Shown: positions 52,808 through 64,000 of the stretch, one piece after another
Layout of the letters: each line of letters starts with the position of its first letter
How positions within the stretch are numbered: position 1 is the first letter of the stretch
NCBI RefSeq assembly: GCF_949987535.1
Contig: NC_080078.1
Coordinates: 26,308,942 to 26,372,941 of the forward strand
Direction: 5' to 3'
Origin: Balaenoptera acutorostrata
Lineage: Eukaryota; Chordata; Mammalia; Artiodactyla; Balaenopteridae
DNA length: 64,000 nt
Program-made: the position numbers and the translations under genes
The notes under the pieces: generated by a model
What the model was told of the DNA's origin: nothing
Database searches by the model: none
Seen by the model: the letters and a program-made list of their open reading frames with translations, nothing else

Positions 52808-53310
52808 TGTTTAAGATGCAGATTGTCGGCTAAAACTGAGATAGGCTGGGACCTGGAACCCTCCACAGGAGTGCTTGTTCCTGCCCCTGGACAAACGTCT
52901 CCTTGAGCAACAGATACAAAGAAACTATATAAGGGACTAAAAATAACTGCATGCATGCGCAGTGGGGGCAATGATGAACAATAAGATACAAACAGGCCAC
53001 AAGCCAGGGGCCGCTTCTGATGTGCCAGGAGCAAAAGCAGGACACTGCGCGTGATTCCTGTACCCGGCACCACCAAGGGGGTGGGCACGCCACCTAAGCC
53101 ACCCTTCCAGGGGCCCCACCCATCTGCCCCCAACCTCACCCTGTTTAAGGAACCAGCTCGCCAGCCCTTGGAAAGCGAGCAAGGGCACCTGTTTCTTGTT
53201 TTCGTTCCCTTGTGCTTGCAGCGTGAGTCCCAGTAAAGCCTTGCCTGAATTTCTCGTCTGGCCTCTTATCAATTTCTATTGATTAAAGAGTTCAAGGGCC
53301 CAGGTCAGCA
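52808..53310 (+). mobile_element. Solo LTR of an endogenous retrovirus
   Basis: Begins TGTTTAAGATG, has a TATA-type box ACTATATAAGGG near 52,925, an AGTAAA-type signal near 53,229 and a U5-like pyrimidine-rich end. No coding region is attached. Borders approximate. Confidence 0.6.
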
Positions 53311-53759
53311 AAAAAAAACCCACCAGCCTAGGCTCTTCAAAGCTGTCAGGGTCATGAAAGACAAAACGATTGAAGGAGGTTAAAGAGACGGGGCAACACA
53401 CAGCACACTTGTTCCTGGACCAGATTCTGTATAGCAGAGGAGGAGAATAATGGCAAATATTGGGACAATCAATAAAATGTAAATGCTAGATAATAGTGTC
53501 GTGTCACTGGACCTTGCAAATTGTTCTGTAATAAGAAAGAGAACCCTTGTTCTTTAATATGCGCTGAAGGATTTAAGGGAGAAGCAACATCATGTCTGCA
53601 GCTAAAGTCATTCTTGGAAAAAAGCACGTAGAGAAAGGGAGTGATGAAGCAGACGTAGCAAAACGCTAGCAATCACTGAATCTGAGTCAAAGGGTGTACA
53701 GGGATTCTTTGTACTGTTTTAAAGACAACTTCTATAAATTCAAAATTATTTCAAAATAT

Positions 53760-53878
53760 GGGAGTTCCCTGGTGGCCTAGTGATTAGGATTCTGGGCTTT
53801 CACTGCCGTAGCCCAGGTTCAATCCCTGGTCAGGGAACTGAGATCCCACAAGCCGCGTGGCATGGCCAAAAAAAAAAA
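53760..53878 (+). mobile_element. CHR-1-type SINE, intergenic
   Basis: Begins GGGAGTTCCCTGGTGGCCTA and ends GCATGGCCAAAAAAAAAAA. TTTCAAAATA lies on both flanks. Confidence 0.85.
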
Positions 53879-54345
53879 TTTTTTTCAAAATAAAAAATTA
53901 TCTTAATATTGTCGAACAGTCTCCCAGGCCTCTCTGGGGGTTGAGGACTGAAAGTGGGGCCCACAGGCTCGGAGCTGGCTGGCCCAGGGCCACGCTTTGT
54001 TCAAAGACTAAAGCCACAGAAATGCTTCGTCTGGGGTTTCTTCTCTCCAAATGCATAGATTGTGGTTCACATGGGTAAATAGTTGCTGTTCGAACCTGAA
54101 CAAACAGCTCTTTGGTAAAGCAAGTCAAGAGCATGCTAGAGGCCCATGGGGGACTGACAGTCCTAGAACCACTGCATTCCTTTCAAGCCTGAGCTGCCCA
54201 CGGGGCTGGGCCGGATGTCGGAGAGAGAAGGGGACACAGAGAACTGTCAGCCCAAGGGCTCGGAGTTCTGTCCTGGCTTCAGCAAGCTCGCTGGTGACCT
54301 TAACAAACCCCTTCCCTGCTCTGAAAGCCTGTTTGTTATTCTCCA

Positions 54346-54472
54346 TTTTTTTTGTTTTGGCTGCGTTGCGCGGCATGTAGCATGTGGGATCTTATTTCCC
54401 CCACTAGGGATCGAACCCGCACCCCCTGCAGTGGAAGCGTGGAGTCTTAACCATTGGACGGCCAGGAAGTCC
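54346..54472 (-). mobile_element. CHR-1-type SINE, intergenic
   Basis: The minus strand begins AGGACTTCCTGGCCGTCCAA. The plus strand opens with the T-run that is the reverse of its A-tail. Confidence 0.83.
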
Positions 54473-54939
54473 TGTTTCTTAGTAAAAGACAGCAGACACT
54501 TGTTTTTAACTTCCCAGCATCTCTTCTCTCCTCTTCTGGCACAACTGGGCTGACATCACACTCTGTCCCCAGAGTCAGTCTTTGGACCCCAGCTTGGCTG
54601 AGAGAGATCTGCACCCCCTGGTCCAGCAAGTGATTTGGGGCTGGGTGTGTGACCCTAGCCAGGCCTGGGAGGCTCCAGGCTGGCATTCTTGTTGAAATAG
54701 CTGGATTGTTCCTCCAGAAGGCCCAGGGAATGGAAGCCGGGAGCTATAGCTGGGGCCATGCAAGGACAAAGCCAGCATGAGGGAGGTGCGATGGAGAGGT
54801 AGCAAAACATGGAAAACAGGCCCAGGTGACATCGTTTGAATCCCTGGACCTGCTGGTACCCTAGACCTCGGGACATCCCAGCCCAGGAGCCAGGAAGTGC
54901 CTTATGTTTTGCCTGTTTGGCTTCAGTTTGGGTCTTTTA

Positions 54940-55308
54940 CAACCTAAAAAGATCTGTTAAAAACAAGACAACAGGCCTAAATGGAGTCACTTACGCTAAG
55001 CCCCATGTCACCAAAACAAGACTTCACTACAGTTTCAGCCCTAACCAGTTGATTAGGAATCGTCATCTGCCTGATGGCCCCCTGTCATCCCTAAAGGAAA
55101 GCGACCTTGCCATAATCTCCCTGCTGTTGGGTCTGGGGTAACTTCCTTGTCCCGTTCCCTTCTGCCTATAAAGTCTCATTTTGTACAGTCCCTCAGAGTG
55201 CCTTTCTATCTGCTAGTTTAGATGCCGCCCGATTCATGAATCGTTGAATAAAGCCAATAAGATCTTTAAAATTTATTTAGTTGAATTTTTTTTCTTAAAC
55301 AAATCCCA
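54940..55308 (+). mobile_element. Solo LTR, second family
   Basis: Has CCTATAAAGTCTC near 55,166, AATAAA at 55,248-55,253 and a T-rich end. No internal region. Borders approximate. Confidence 0.55.
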
Positions 55309-55487
55309 ATGCAGAGAGTTCTAGTTCACACAAGGGGACGGAGGGGGGCACTGAGAGGTTCCTCCAGCCCAGGAGAGCCCTCTGGTGTGGGTGGACCCCT
55401 GCCCGCACGCTACCCCCCCTCCTCCTCCAGCTCCTCTCCCTGCCACGTCTTAATGCTGAGATGTGTCCTCCCTCAGGCCAAGTCCCT

Positions 55488-55740
55488 GTGAAACAGGAGG
55501 GAAGGGGGCAGGGCACAACCTTTAAAAGAGTGACATAGCCCGAGGACACGACATAAACTGATTAGAGCCAAACAGGTCCAAGATGGAGGATGAGTCGACT
55601 TCCACTAGACTTTAAGTCTCCTCGTAACACACCAGCAAGCTAAATGACACACCCACAGGTGCCACAACAGTTCCAAGGCCAGACCATAAAGGTCAAAACG
55701 TGGGCGGTGGCCCAATTTCGGGAAATCCCGCCCCTTCCCC
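55488..55740 (+). mobile_element. LTR family A, 5' part, cut off by the assembly gap
   Basis: Closely matches the family A copy at 58,160-58,410: both share GGGCAGGG.ACAACCTTTAAAA and the ATGACACACCCACAGG segment. The rest is hidden by the N run. Confidence 0.75.
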
Positions 55741-55940
55741 NNNNNNNNNNNNNNNNNNNNNNNNNNNNNNNNNNNNNNNNNNNNNNNNNNNNNNNNNNNN
55801 NNNNNNNNNNNNNNNNNNNNNNNNNNNNNNNNNNNNNNNNNNNNNNNNNNNNNNNNNNNNNNNNNNNNNNNNNNNNNNNNNNNNNNNNNNNNNNNNNNNN
55901 NNNNNNNNNNNNNNNNNNNNNNNNNNNNNNNNNNNNNNNN
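55741..55940. other. Assembly gap, 200 N
   Basis: Exactly 200 unknown bases, so the length is probably nominal. It falls between two different LTR families, a repeat-caused gap. Confidence 0.99.
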
Positions 55941-56283
55941 ATAGACCCCAGCCTTCATGACCTTCCCTGAGTTCCAAAGGGCAGATTCGAACAGTTGCTA
56001 ATCAAGGGAGGAACAGCCAAGAAACCACCTGCACTACCTGAGACAAGATTAAGGGAGTGCAAGCCCTGCACACACCCTAATGTTGTCAGCAGCCCCACCC
56101 TTGAACTATTGCTATAAAACTCATCAAATCCTCCTGGGTTGAGACACACAATTTTGAGAGGCACGAGCCTGCTGTGTCCCCCTTTTCCTGGCAAAGCAAT
56201 AAAGCTATTTTTTTCTACTTCACCCAAAACTCTGTCTCCAAGATTCGATTTGGCACCAGTGCACAGAGGCTGAGATTTCAGCA
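55941..56283 (+). mobile_element. LTR family B, copy 1 (start lies in or at the gap)
   Basis: Starts ATAGACCCCAGCCTTCATGA, the same phrase as near the start of the copy at 60,256. Has GCAATAAAGC near 56,200 and ends TTTCAGCA. It lacks the middle segment (about 190 bp) present in copy 2. Confidence 0.72.
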
Positions 56284-56644
56284 TCAGTTTCTAGGGCTGA
56301 GTTCCACGTGGACTTGGCAGAAGTAGAGGGAGGGGAAGGGTGTGGGGAGGACATGAGGGGTGTAGAGAGTGGATGGGGGTGCAGTCAGGGTCAGGAGTGA
56401 CTGTGGAACTATATGCCCAGGATGGTGCAGACATTGGGGAAGCACGTGGAACGGGCCTTGACCAACATTTAGGTTACAGCAACTTTTGTCATATGGCAGC
56501 GTGTCCACAGCTCTGCTCACTATCAGCTTCACGAGGGCAGGACCTGGGTTGGGCTCACTCACCCTGCATCCCCAGCCTCCAGCCCTCCAAGAACCGCAGG
56601 CAGGTTTAGGCAGCCTTTCTGTTTTTCCAGCTTCCTACATGCAG

Positions 56645-56830
56645 ATGTAGGCAATAATAATCCACTTCGCCCCGTGCCTTGCTCTAACCCCTTCCCATGC
56701 ACCATCTCGTTTACCACCACCCACCCGCGTGGTTCTCTCCATTTCACAGATCTGGACACTGAGGCCCAGAGAGGTGAAGGAACCCCCCCAGGCTTACACA
56801 GGGAGTGGTCGATCTTAACCCCGGCAGGCT
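56645..56830 (-). repeat. MIR remnant
   Basis: CCATTTCACAGATCTGGACA through GAGGCCCAGAGAGGTGAAGG, antisense MIR. Confidence 0.78.
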
Positions 56831-57414
56831 GACACCAAGCTGGAGCCCTTCCTCACTTTCTAGCTTCCCTTCCCTGCAGCTAATCCCGCTGGGCAGTGGG
56901 TTTTGTTCTTAAAACCGGTGAAGAGTCCTCCCCTGCCCTCCTCTTTGATGCCGGTCTCCCTCCCTAGAACATAAGGTACCCGAAGGCAGGACTGTCCCGC
57001 TCTGATTCATCGCTGTGTTCCCTGGTACCTGCCAAGGGAGGCATTCACGAGCAGAATTCACGAACACATGAAGGGAAAAGTGACTGGACATTTGCTCCTC
57101 AAACCAGCTTTCCTGGGAGTCTCGCCCCAGCCCCTGATGGCCATCCAGCTGTCCTGAGTCTTGGCTGGTGGCCTTGTGCACATTGTCACTGCTTCTTCTC
57201 AAGCTGCAGATGAGCTGAGTTGTTGAGCCCCTGCAGCCCAGGGCTGTCCAGCCAGCACGGAATAGAAAGGTTCATAAGAGCCTCTGCAGCTGCTGGCATG
57301 GTCATGAGTCACCTCTAATTGAGCACAGCTCAACAGGGAGTGGGGTGGTGATGCTGCTGGGATTAGAAATGAGAAATAAACACCTGGGCCTGGCTCTCAC
57401 CCCAGCTCTCAGAC

Positions 57415-57515
57415 TCGAGTCCTGGCGCTCTACCACTTACATGCTGTGTGACCTTGGGCTAGTCACTTCCCCTCTCTGAGCCCCAGTTCCCCACCTGCCA
57501 CATAGGAGTGATGAG
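57415..57515 (+). repeat. MIR remnant
   Basis: CTGTGTGACCTTGGGCTAGT followed by CACTTCCCCTCTCTGAGC, sense MIR core. Confidence 0.75.
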
Positions 57516-57744
57516 CCCTCCCTCCAGCGGGATAGAGTGTAAGGGAGCACTCCCTGCCTGATGCATCTGGCTCCCACGCCAGCACCTTGCTAAAGTTCTC
57601 GCAGCAAGCCAATCCTGTTGCAAAGTGCTGTAGGCCTTTTTCATAAAATTCTTACGGGTGCGTGACCTCTGGGTCAAGTTGGATGCTGCGGCACACACCC
57701 TCCTTGACATCGCCTGATGTTCCTTCTTCCTTCACAGCTGCTCC

Positions 57745-57975
57745 TACTCAGTCTGTTCCCTTAAACGTTGGTGTGATCAGGGGTCTGAAGCTGGAGGAGC
57801 AGTGAGGAGGGAGGTGGGAGAGACACACAGGGGCTAGATTGAGTAAGGCTTTGAAAACCAGATCCAAGCCCCAAGACTATGAGGATGGAGGGGGAGGTGC
57901 AGGAGAGTTTTAAACTGGGAAGCAACACACCCGGATAGATTTGCACTTTAAGGAGGCCATTTTGGCTTCAAAGTG
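57745..57975 (-). repeat. L2 remnant
   Basis: GAGTAAGGCTTTGAAAACCA through GATAGATTTGCACTTTAAGG, resembling antisense L2. Confidence 0.45.
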
Positions 57976-58159
57976 GTGCACAGGTAGATCAGAGAAAGGC
58001 TGGCAGGGAATCTGAGACGTTCTTGGCACGAGAATAACGTGTGAAGGTCCAGGAGAGGTGCCAACAGAGAGCATGGCCAGAAGAACCAAAAACCCAAAGA
58101 AGCTTTCTGCGGCCCCAGTTCAAAGAGGGATCCAAGCAAGCAGGGGGGATGAGGCTGAG

Positions 58160-58714
58160 ACAGAGGGAAGGGGGCAGGGTACAACCTTTAAAAGAATGAC
58201 AAGAGCCACTGAGGATACAACATAAACTGGTTAGAACCAATTAGGCCCACGATGGCAGATTTGACTTCCAGTGGACCTTGAGCCTCATTGTACGCTGGTA
58301 ATCAGCGTATGATAAATGACACACCCACAGGCACCATGACAGCTCCAAGGCCAACCATAAAAGGCCAAAAAGTGGGTGGTGGCCCAATTCCTGGAAAACC
58401 CTGTCCCCTTCCCCCGAAATCGTTGGAATAATCCTCTCACTTATTAGCCTATGAAATTACCCAGCCCATAAAAACTAACCACCCCATATTTTGGGGCCTG
58501 TCGCCTTCTGAGGTGGCCCACACTCTGTCTATGGAGTGTGTATCTCCCTAAATAAACCAGCTTTCCCACTTAGTTCTCAGGGCAGAACTACCTGCTTGTA
58601 TCCCTCACAGGCATCCTATGTGAATAAATCTTCTTGCCTATCACTTTGCCTCTTGCTGAATTCCTTCTGCGCTGAGACATAAAGAACCTGAGCTTCAGTA
58701 AGTCCTGACACCAG
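58160..58714 (+). mobile_element. LTR family A, complete copy
   Basis: Full-length counterpart of the copy at 55,488. AAATAAACC near 58,551 and GAATAAATC near 58,623 can serve as poly(A) signals; it ends AGTCCTGACACCA. A short internal remnant follows, so it was the 5' LTR of a provirus or kept part of one. No viral gene remains. Confidence 0.72.
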
Positions 58715-58855
58715 GTGAGTGATTCTACCTAAAAGACCGTGGGTTTGAGTCCCAGCCCATGGATTCAAGTACCAATCTGAGTTTTGGCTGGATTCGAATC
58801 CCATCTAAGGTGTGATTGGGTTCGTGTCCCAATCTGAGACCAGGTGTGTAGTTTC
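58715..58855 (+). repeat. Short tandem-like units after LTR A (ERV internal remnant)
   Basis: Three to four degenerate units of about 28-35 bp, each carrying a GGTTTGAGTCCCA or GATTCGAATCCCA-like core. Probably the leader region behind an LTR. Confidence 0.45.
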
Positions 58856-59089
58856 AGGAGCTTCAAGGGAAGAAGGAATAGAGGGTTGTTTGTTAGTGTG
58901 AGGGATTTGCTTAAACACTGATGGGGAGAGGAAGGACAATTGAGGCTACAGGAGGGGGCCGGGGTTGGGGGAGAATGAATGGCCATCCCACCACTAACTG
59001 CCCATGGCATCCTGGACCATTTCCTCATCTACAGAGTGGAAGTAATAAAGTAAGAAGATAGGGCTAGTGGGTCCCCAGAGAAAGAGAAT

Positions 59090-59650
59090 CAGGCATGGCT
59101 TTCTTGACATGAGAACCCATTTTGACCTAAGCCATTTTGTGATCTAAGCCTGGCCACGATTCTTGCCCTTGAACAGGTCCTAGTCATCAATGATCTTAAG
59201 GGGACAAAAGAAGACAGGAACAGAGAAAAGGCAGTCAAACAATAGTGCAGTGATAAAGCGGAGTCCTAGTGCCTCCTCAAGGGCTATACATCACAATCTG
59301 ATACAGTCCTTGAGTTCTGCAGGAACTAAGGCCCCCACCCAGGTGGAGGATGGAATGATGAGGTTGACCCTCCTGACTTCAGTCAACTAAGGCTTGGACT
59401 CTGTCGACCTTGGGCCCAATTCTATGCTGAATTCTCCTCTGCTCAAGCCCATTCATGAATATGCATGTACCTTTAGCTTAAAACCTCCCCAATTTTGCTG
59501 TTGGGGAGGCACTGCTTTGGGAAAGATCCCTGATGTTCTCCTTGCTTGCTGCAAGTAATAATAAATCCTTCCTTCTCCTGATCTTTGACTTGGTTGTGTC
59601 TGTTGGCTCAACACCCACCAAGAGGCAAACCCAGTTTTCGGGTACCAGTA
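59090..59650 (+). mobile_element. LTR family C
   Basis: Has the downstream signal AATAATAAATCC near 59,560 and ends in a segment with AACCCAGTTTTCGGGTACC. No internal region. Borders approximate. Confidence 0.55.
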
Positions 59651-60255
59651 ATAGGATCTGCCTTGTGGGGTTGATGTGAAGAACAGAAAAGAAAATGTGC
59701 GTTCATGTTCAGTGGACAGCGATAGGCTTTCGATAAATGTTTCTCCACTTATCATGGTGTCCCCTCCCAACCAACTTCCAAAAGGAGTAAGTCTGGGGGT
59801 GTGGGACCCCGAGGCCTGCAAGGTTTCCCAGCTTTGCAGGCAGCCCTGGTGATCTGGGAGCATCTTGAATAATTACTTTCTTCTGCTCTTCTGTGAAAAC
59901 CTCAATAAATGGTGTGGTTTTTGGCTTTAAAAAATCAATAGGAATGGTAGGACCATAAGTTAGATGTTCCCCAGAGCTCAGTGGGTGTACTAGAGGCAGG
60001 ATTTTTATGAGGGTTTTGATTTTTTTTGGCTTGTTGGAGCACTGAGTGACTGCTGTCTAATTGGTCTGAGGTCAGGCCTTCCACACACACGTTTTCCACC
60101 AGGAAGGGAGTGTGGCGGGTCCTTTGCAGCCTGAGTTTTTATTGCAAGAGTGGGAAGAATCTGCATAGCCGGGTTAAATAGTGTCACCCTGAAACCGAGC
60201 GGGACCCCATGGGGCTCCTGGGCATGGAAGCCTTTCTGTCTCCTGTTTCTTGTTT

Positions 60256-60798
60256 GTTGGGAATAGACCCCAGCCTCCATGACCTTCCCTGAGTTCCAAA
60301 GGGCAAATTTGAACAGTTGCTAATCAGGGAAGGGAGGGGACACAGAGACAGGGAAGGAGCAGTGAAGAAACAATAGTGCAGCCTTGGAGAAGGGTCCTGG
60401 TTCTGCCTCAAGGGATACACATAAAAATATCTTTGAGCTCTTTACAGAACTAAAACCCCCAATAAATGGAAGATGTTGTCATTCTTTATTCCAGAGAAGA
60501 CCACCTGAGGCCAGATTAAAGGAACCAGAGAAGCTCATCAAGAGATTACCTGAGACCAGATTAAAGGAGTGCAGGCCCTGCACACACCCTAATTTTATCA
60601 GCAACCCTACCCTAAACCATTGCTCTAAAACTCCTTACCAAATTCTCCTGGGTTGGGACACACAGTTTTTGAGGGCAGGAGCCCACAGCATCCCCCTTTG
60701 CCTGGCAAAGCAATAAAACTATTCTTTTCTACTTTACCTAAAACTCTCTCTCCGAGATCTGATTCAGCACCAGTGCCTAGAGGCCGAGTTTTCGGCAC
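60256..60798 (+). mobile_element. LTR family B, copy 2 (complete, TG...CA)
   Basis: Begins TGTTGGGAATAGACCCC and ends GAGTTTTCGGCA, the TG...CA ends expected of an LTR. GCAATAAAACT lies near 60,710. It is longer in the middle than copy 1. No coding region attached. Confidence 0.72.
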
Positions 60799-60805
60799 CA
60801 CTCCT

Positions 60806-61195
60806 GCCCCCAAATTCATGTCTACTTGCCATCTCAGAATGTGACCTTATTTGCAAATAGGATCTTTGCAGAAGTTGTTACATAAGAATCAAGATCTGTC
60901 ATCCCAGATTTAGGGTGGACCCTACATCCAATGACTGGTGTCCTTATAAAAAGAGAGGACCAGAGACACAGACAGAGGAGACCACATGAAGATGGAGGTA
61001 GAGATTAGAGCAATAAGGGATTGCCAGGGGCCGCCAGGAGCTGGAAGAGGCAAGGAAGTATTCTTCCCTAGAGCCTTCAGAGGGAGCACTGCCCTGAGGA
61101 CACTGACTTCTAGCCTCCAGAACTGTGAGAGGATCAATTTCTGTTGTTTAAAGTATATGCTGGTTGAGGGAATATGTTATGGAAGCCCTAGGAAG
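60806..61195 (+). mobile_element. MaLR-type LTR remnant
   Basis: Contains GTGACCTTATTTGCAAATAG, CCAATGACTGGTGTCCTTAT and TTCTAGCCTCCAGAACTGTG, typical of old MaLR-type LTRs. The family name is not certain. Confidence 0.55.
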
Positions 61196-61449
61196 CTCAT
61201 GCAGCCTGGCTTCATGCTTGGTCTAGGGCGGTGCCCTCTGAGGCCAGATGGTGGCACTGGCAGTGGCCTGAGGGAGCCTCTTCAGCTTCATAAGGGCAGG
61301 AAGTGTTGTGTGGGCCGAAGCTTGGACTGAAGCAGAAGCACATCAGTGACAGAGTGGGAGTGGCTGATGGTGCACTGCCCACCAGGAGGGGCCATCAAAC
61401 TCAGAGGTATTTTGTGTCAACTCCAAAGCTGCTGTGACTAGAGAGACCT

Positions 61450-62010
61450 TCAGGTTAACTTTAGATTCACAAATATTTTTTTAAAATGTGATCCGTTTAA
61501 ATTAGAACCTTACTTCTAAGAGTTTGTCTTAAGGAAAAATCAGAAATTCAGATGAAGCTTTATCCCCCCGGATGTTTATCCTGACATTACTTATAATACT
61601 GAAAAACTAGAAACTGAAAAACTAGAAACAGCTTAATTGTCCAACACTGAGGGACTGGTTAGATAAATTACGGTATATCCACAAGATGGATTACTAGGCA
61701 GCCATTGTAAATATTAATGAAGAGTGTTTAATGTTTACAAAGAGCTTTTAATGATGTGGCAGAACGATAGTGATACTATGATAAGTGGAAAAAGAAAACT
61801 GTTATAGAATGGTACAATAGGATGCCAATCATGAAAAAAAATTCATAAAAAAAGAAAGAGAGGAAATGTGCCAAAATGTCAGAGTGGCTGGAGGAATGAT
61901 GGGAGTTAAAAAAACAAAAACACTTCTTTATACGTTCTGTACTTTTTAAATGATTAACTATGTACACGGGTTACTTCTATAGTCAAGAAAAAAGTAAAAA
62001 CTTTAAAAAT
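61450..62010 (+). mobile_element. Old L1 3' region
   Basis: GACTGGTTAGATAAATTACG, TATCCACAAGATGGATTACT and AGGCAGCCATTGTAAATATT match old L1 3' sequence. It abuts the BMERB1 3' end. Confidence 0.55.
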
Positions 62011-62014
62011 GCTG

Positions 62015-63148
62015 TGTACGTGGTTTCCATTTTTATTTTCTCTGATGGATGATTGCACATCAGCAAATCTTGAGTTATGCTAACTACTTAGGCCGGTCAC
62101 GACACACACACACGTACAGAGAGGTCACATGGGCTGTGCCGGGCTGGCTGTAGCAAATGTACATCAAGTTACACAGGTGGAATTGTTAGGCTGGTTAAAA
62201 TACACCACCGAATGATGGGACACGGTTGGGTCAGGCCGCCTCTCCTGCCTGCCATTGTTGTTTGCGGAGGTCTGTGTGTTAGGCTGGTGAGTGGCGTCCT
62301 GCTGGCACTCCGTCCATCCGGTGGCCCCCGGGGGTGGAGAGTGCCTGGGTCAGCATCTGCTCTGGGTCCCTTCTCATCTGCCCTTGCCTCGAGTTGGAGC
62401 TCCCAGCTCTCTGCTACCTCTCCCAAGTACTAGGTGTGCTCCAGCCGGGGCCCCATCCCCACTCTGCTCCACACACCTGGGACAGACGTTGCAAGGGAAG
62501 GAAGAGCCAAGAGCGAACGGACACACTCCTGATACAAGCCGTGCCCAGACACAGGAGGGCAGGAAGCGGGAGATGTGACCACGACACCACACACAAACTC
62601 AGTCTTTACAGATGGGCCCTCTGTGTCTCCAGACACGTGGGCTGTGTGGAGCCCTCCAGGACACAGCCCCTGGGAGAGGACAGATCGGGGGTGGAGCCGT
62701 TTGGGGCAGCCTGACAGCAGAACTAGGAGGGTGGATGGGGGATGTGTCCGACATGGTGCTAGACTGTGGAAAAGTCACGACTATACACACCTGGGGATCA
62801 TGCCCCCTCCCAGTTCATTCACACGGTGGGTTAGATACAGCTAGATAGAAGTGGAGATATACTTTTTCGAGGGAGGACCTTTCCTGGTGGTTGGATAAAC
62901 AGTGAGACAGACTCCTGGGTTCGGCATGCTCTGGGGAGGGCCATGCGACGGTGAGGGACTCCCTATTGCTACACTCTGTACAGGGCGGCCGGGCCCGCCC
63001 GCCGCACCCACGGCCCCTGGCGGCAGTCATGGGCTTGCCTTCAATCCCTTCCGCCTTGGAGAGCTCTTGGGCCCCGGTGAAATGGGGGCTATGAAGACAA
63101 GAGGGTGGGAGGGGGTCCCCGTGGCCCCGGGGGCACCCCATGTGGGGG
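62015..63148 (-). other. BMERB1: BMERB1 3' UTR (end approximate)
   Basis: About 1.1 kb from the stop codon to a minus-strand AATAAA at 62,037-62,032 (TTTATT on the plus strand). I saw no closer canonical signal. The end lies directly beside an L1 remnant. Moderately GC-rich, without a convincing ORF. Confidence 0.65.
62032..62037 (-). terminator. BMERB1 polyadenylation signal AATAAA (candidate)
   Basis: Reverse complement of TTTATT about 1.1 kb after the stop. Only the hexamer supports it. Confidence 0.5.

Positions 63149-64000
<852 letters not shown>

Noticed and set aside
55605..55977. Open frames running through the N block
   Set aside because: Most of their length is unknown bases; they only reflect the gap.

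Overview
This is mammalian nuclear DNA, very probably from a cetacean (whale or dolphin) or a close relative. The interspersed repeats are dominated by the two tRNA-derived CHR SINE types of Cetartiodactyla (elements opening GGGAATTCCCTGGCGGTCC or GGGCTTCCCTGGTGGCGCAG). I saw no ruminant Bov-tA/BovB and no pig PRE-1 elements. The placement rests on repeat recognition by eye.

Layout. (1) 1-9,000: 5' flank, belonging to the minus-strand gene NDE1. A CpG island at about 4,480-5,450 carries a probable NDE1 alternative non-coding first exon (splice donor at 5,125, minus). A second CpG island at about 8,770-9,340 is a compact head-to-head promoter: the microRNA gene MIR484 (8,787-8,865, minus) lies in the NDE1 leader, and MARF1 exon 1 starts about 150 bp away on the plus strand. 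(2) 9,011-50,135: the complete MARF1 gene on the plus strand, with 1 non-coding and 26 coding exons. Every junction is GT-AG and every reading phase joins, giving an uninterrupted 1,741-residue open frame. Order of domains: cysteine-rich N-terminus, NYN RNase domain, two RRMs, eight LOTUS domains, C-terminal tail. Introns hold CHR SINEs, L2, MIR and L1 remnants. (3) 50,140-62,000: intergenic DNA with a cluster of LTRs from several endogenous retrovirus families, plus a 200-base assembly gap. (4) 62,015-64,000: the last exon and 3' UTR of BMERB1 (C16orf45) on the minus strand, convergent with MARF1. The gene order NDE1-MIR484-MARF1-BMERB1 is that of human 16p13.11.

How the parts relate. MARF1 is a post-transcriptional repressor: its NYN nuclease and decapping contacts destabilise target RNAs, and in mouse it is needed for oocyte meiosis and retrotransposon control. 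Its promoter is shared with NDE1 (centrosome/dynein regulator) and with MIR484, a microRNA known to be made as a capped Pol II transcript rather than cut by Drosha. MARF1's own leader carries an AUG-stop element and several upstream ORFs, which suggests limited translation.

I did not find a wholly undescribed system. The points most worth a second look are the MIR484/MARF1/NDE1 promoter, the overlapping uORFs, the repeat-phased LOTUS exons, the (GA)n tract beside the exon 18 acceptor, the LTR cluster broken by the gap, and the CaaX-like end of BMERB1.
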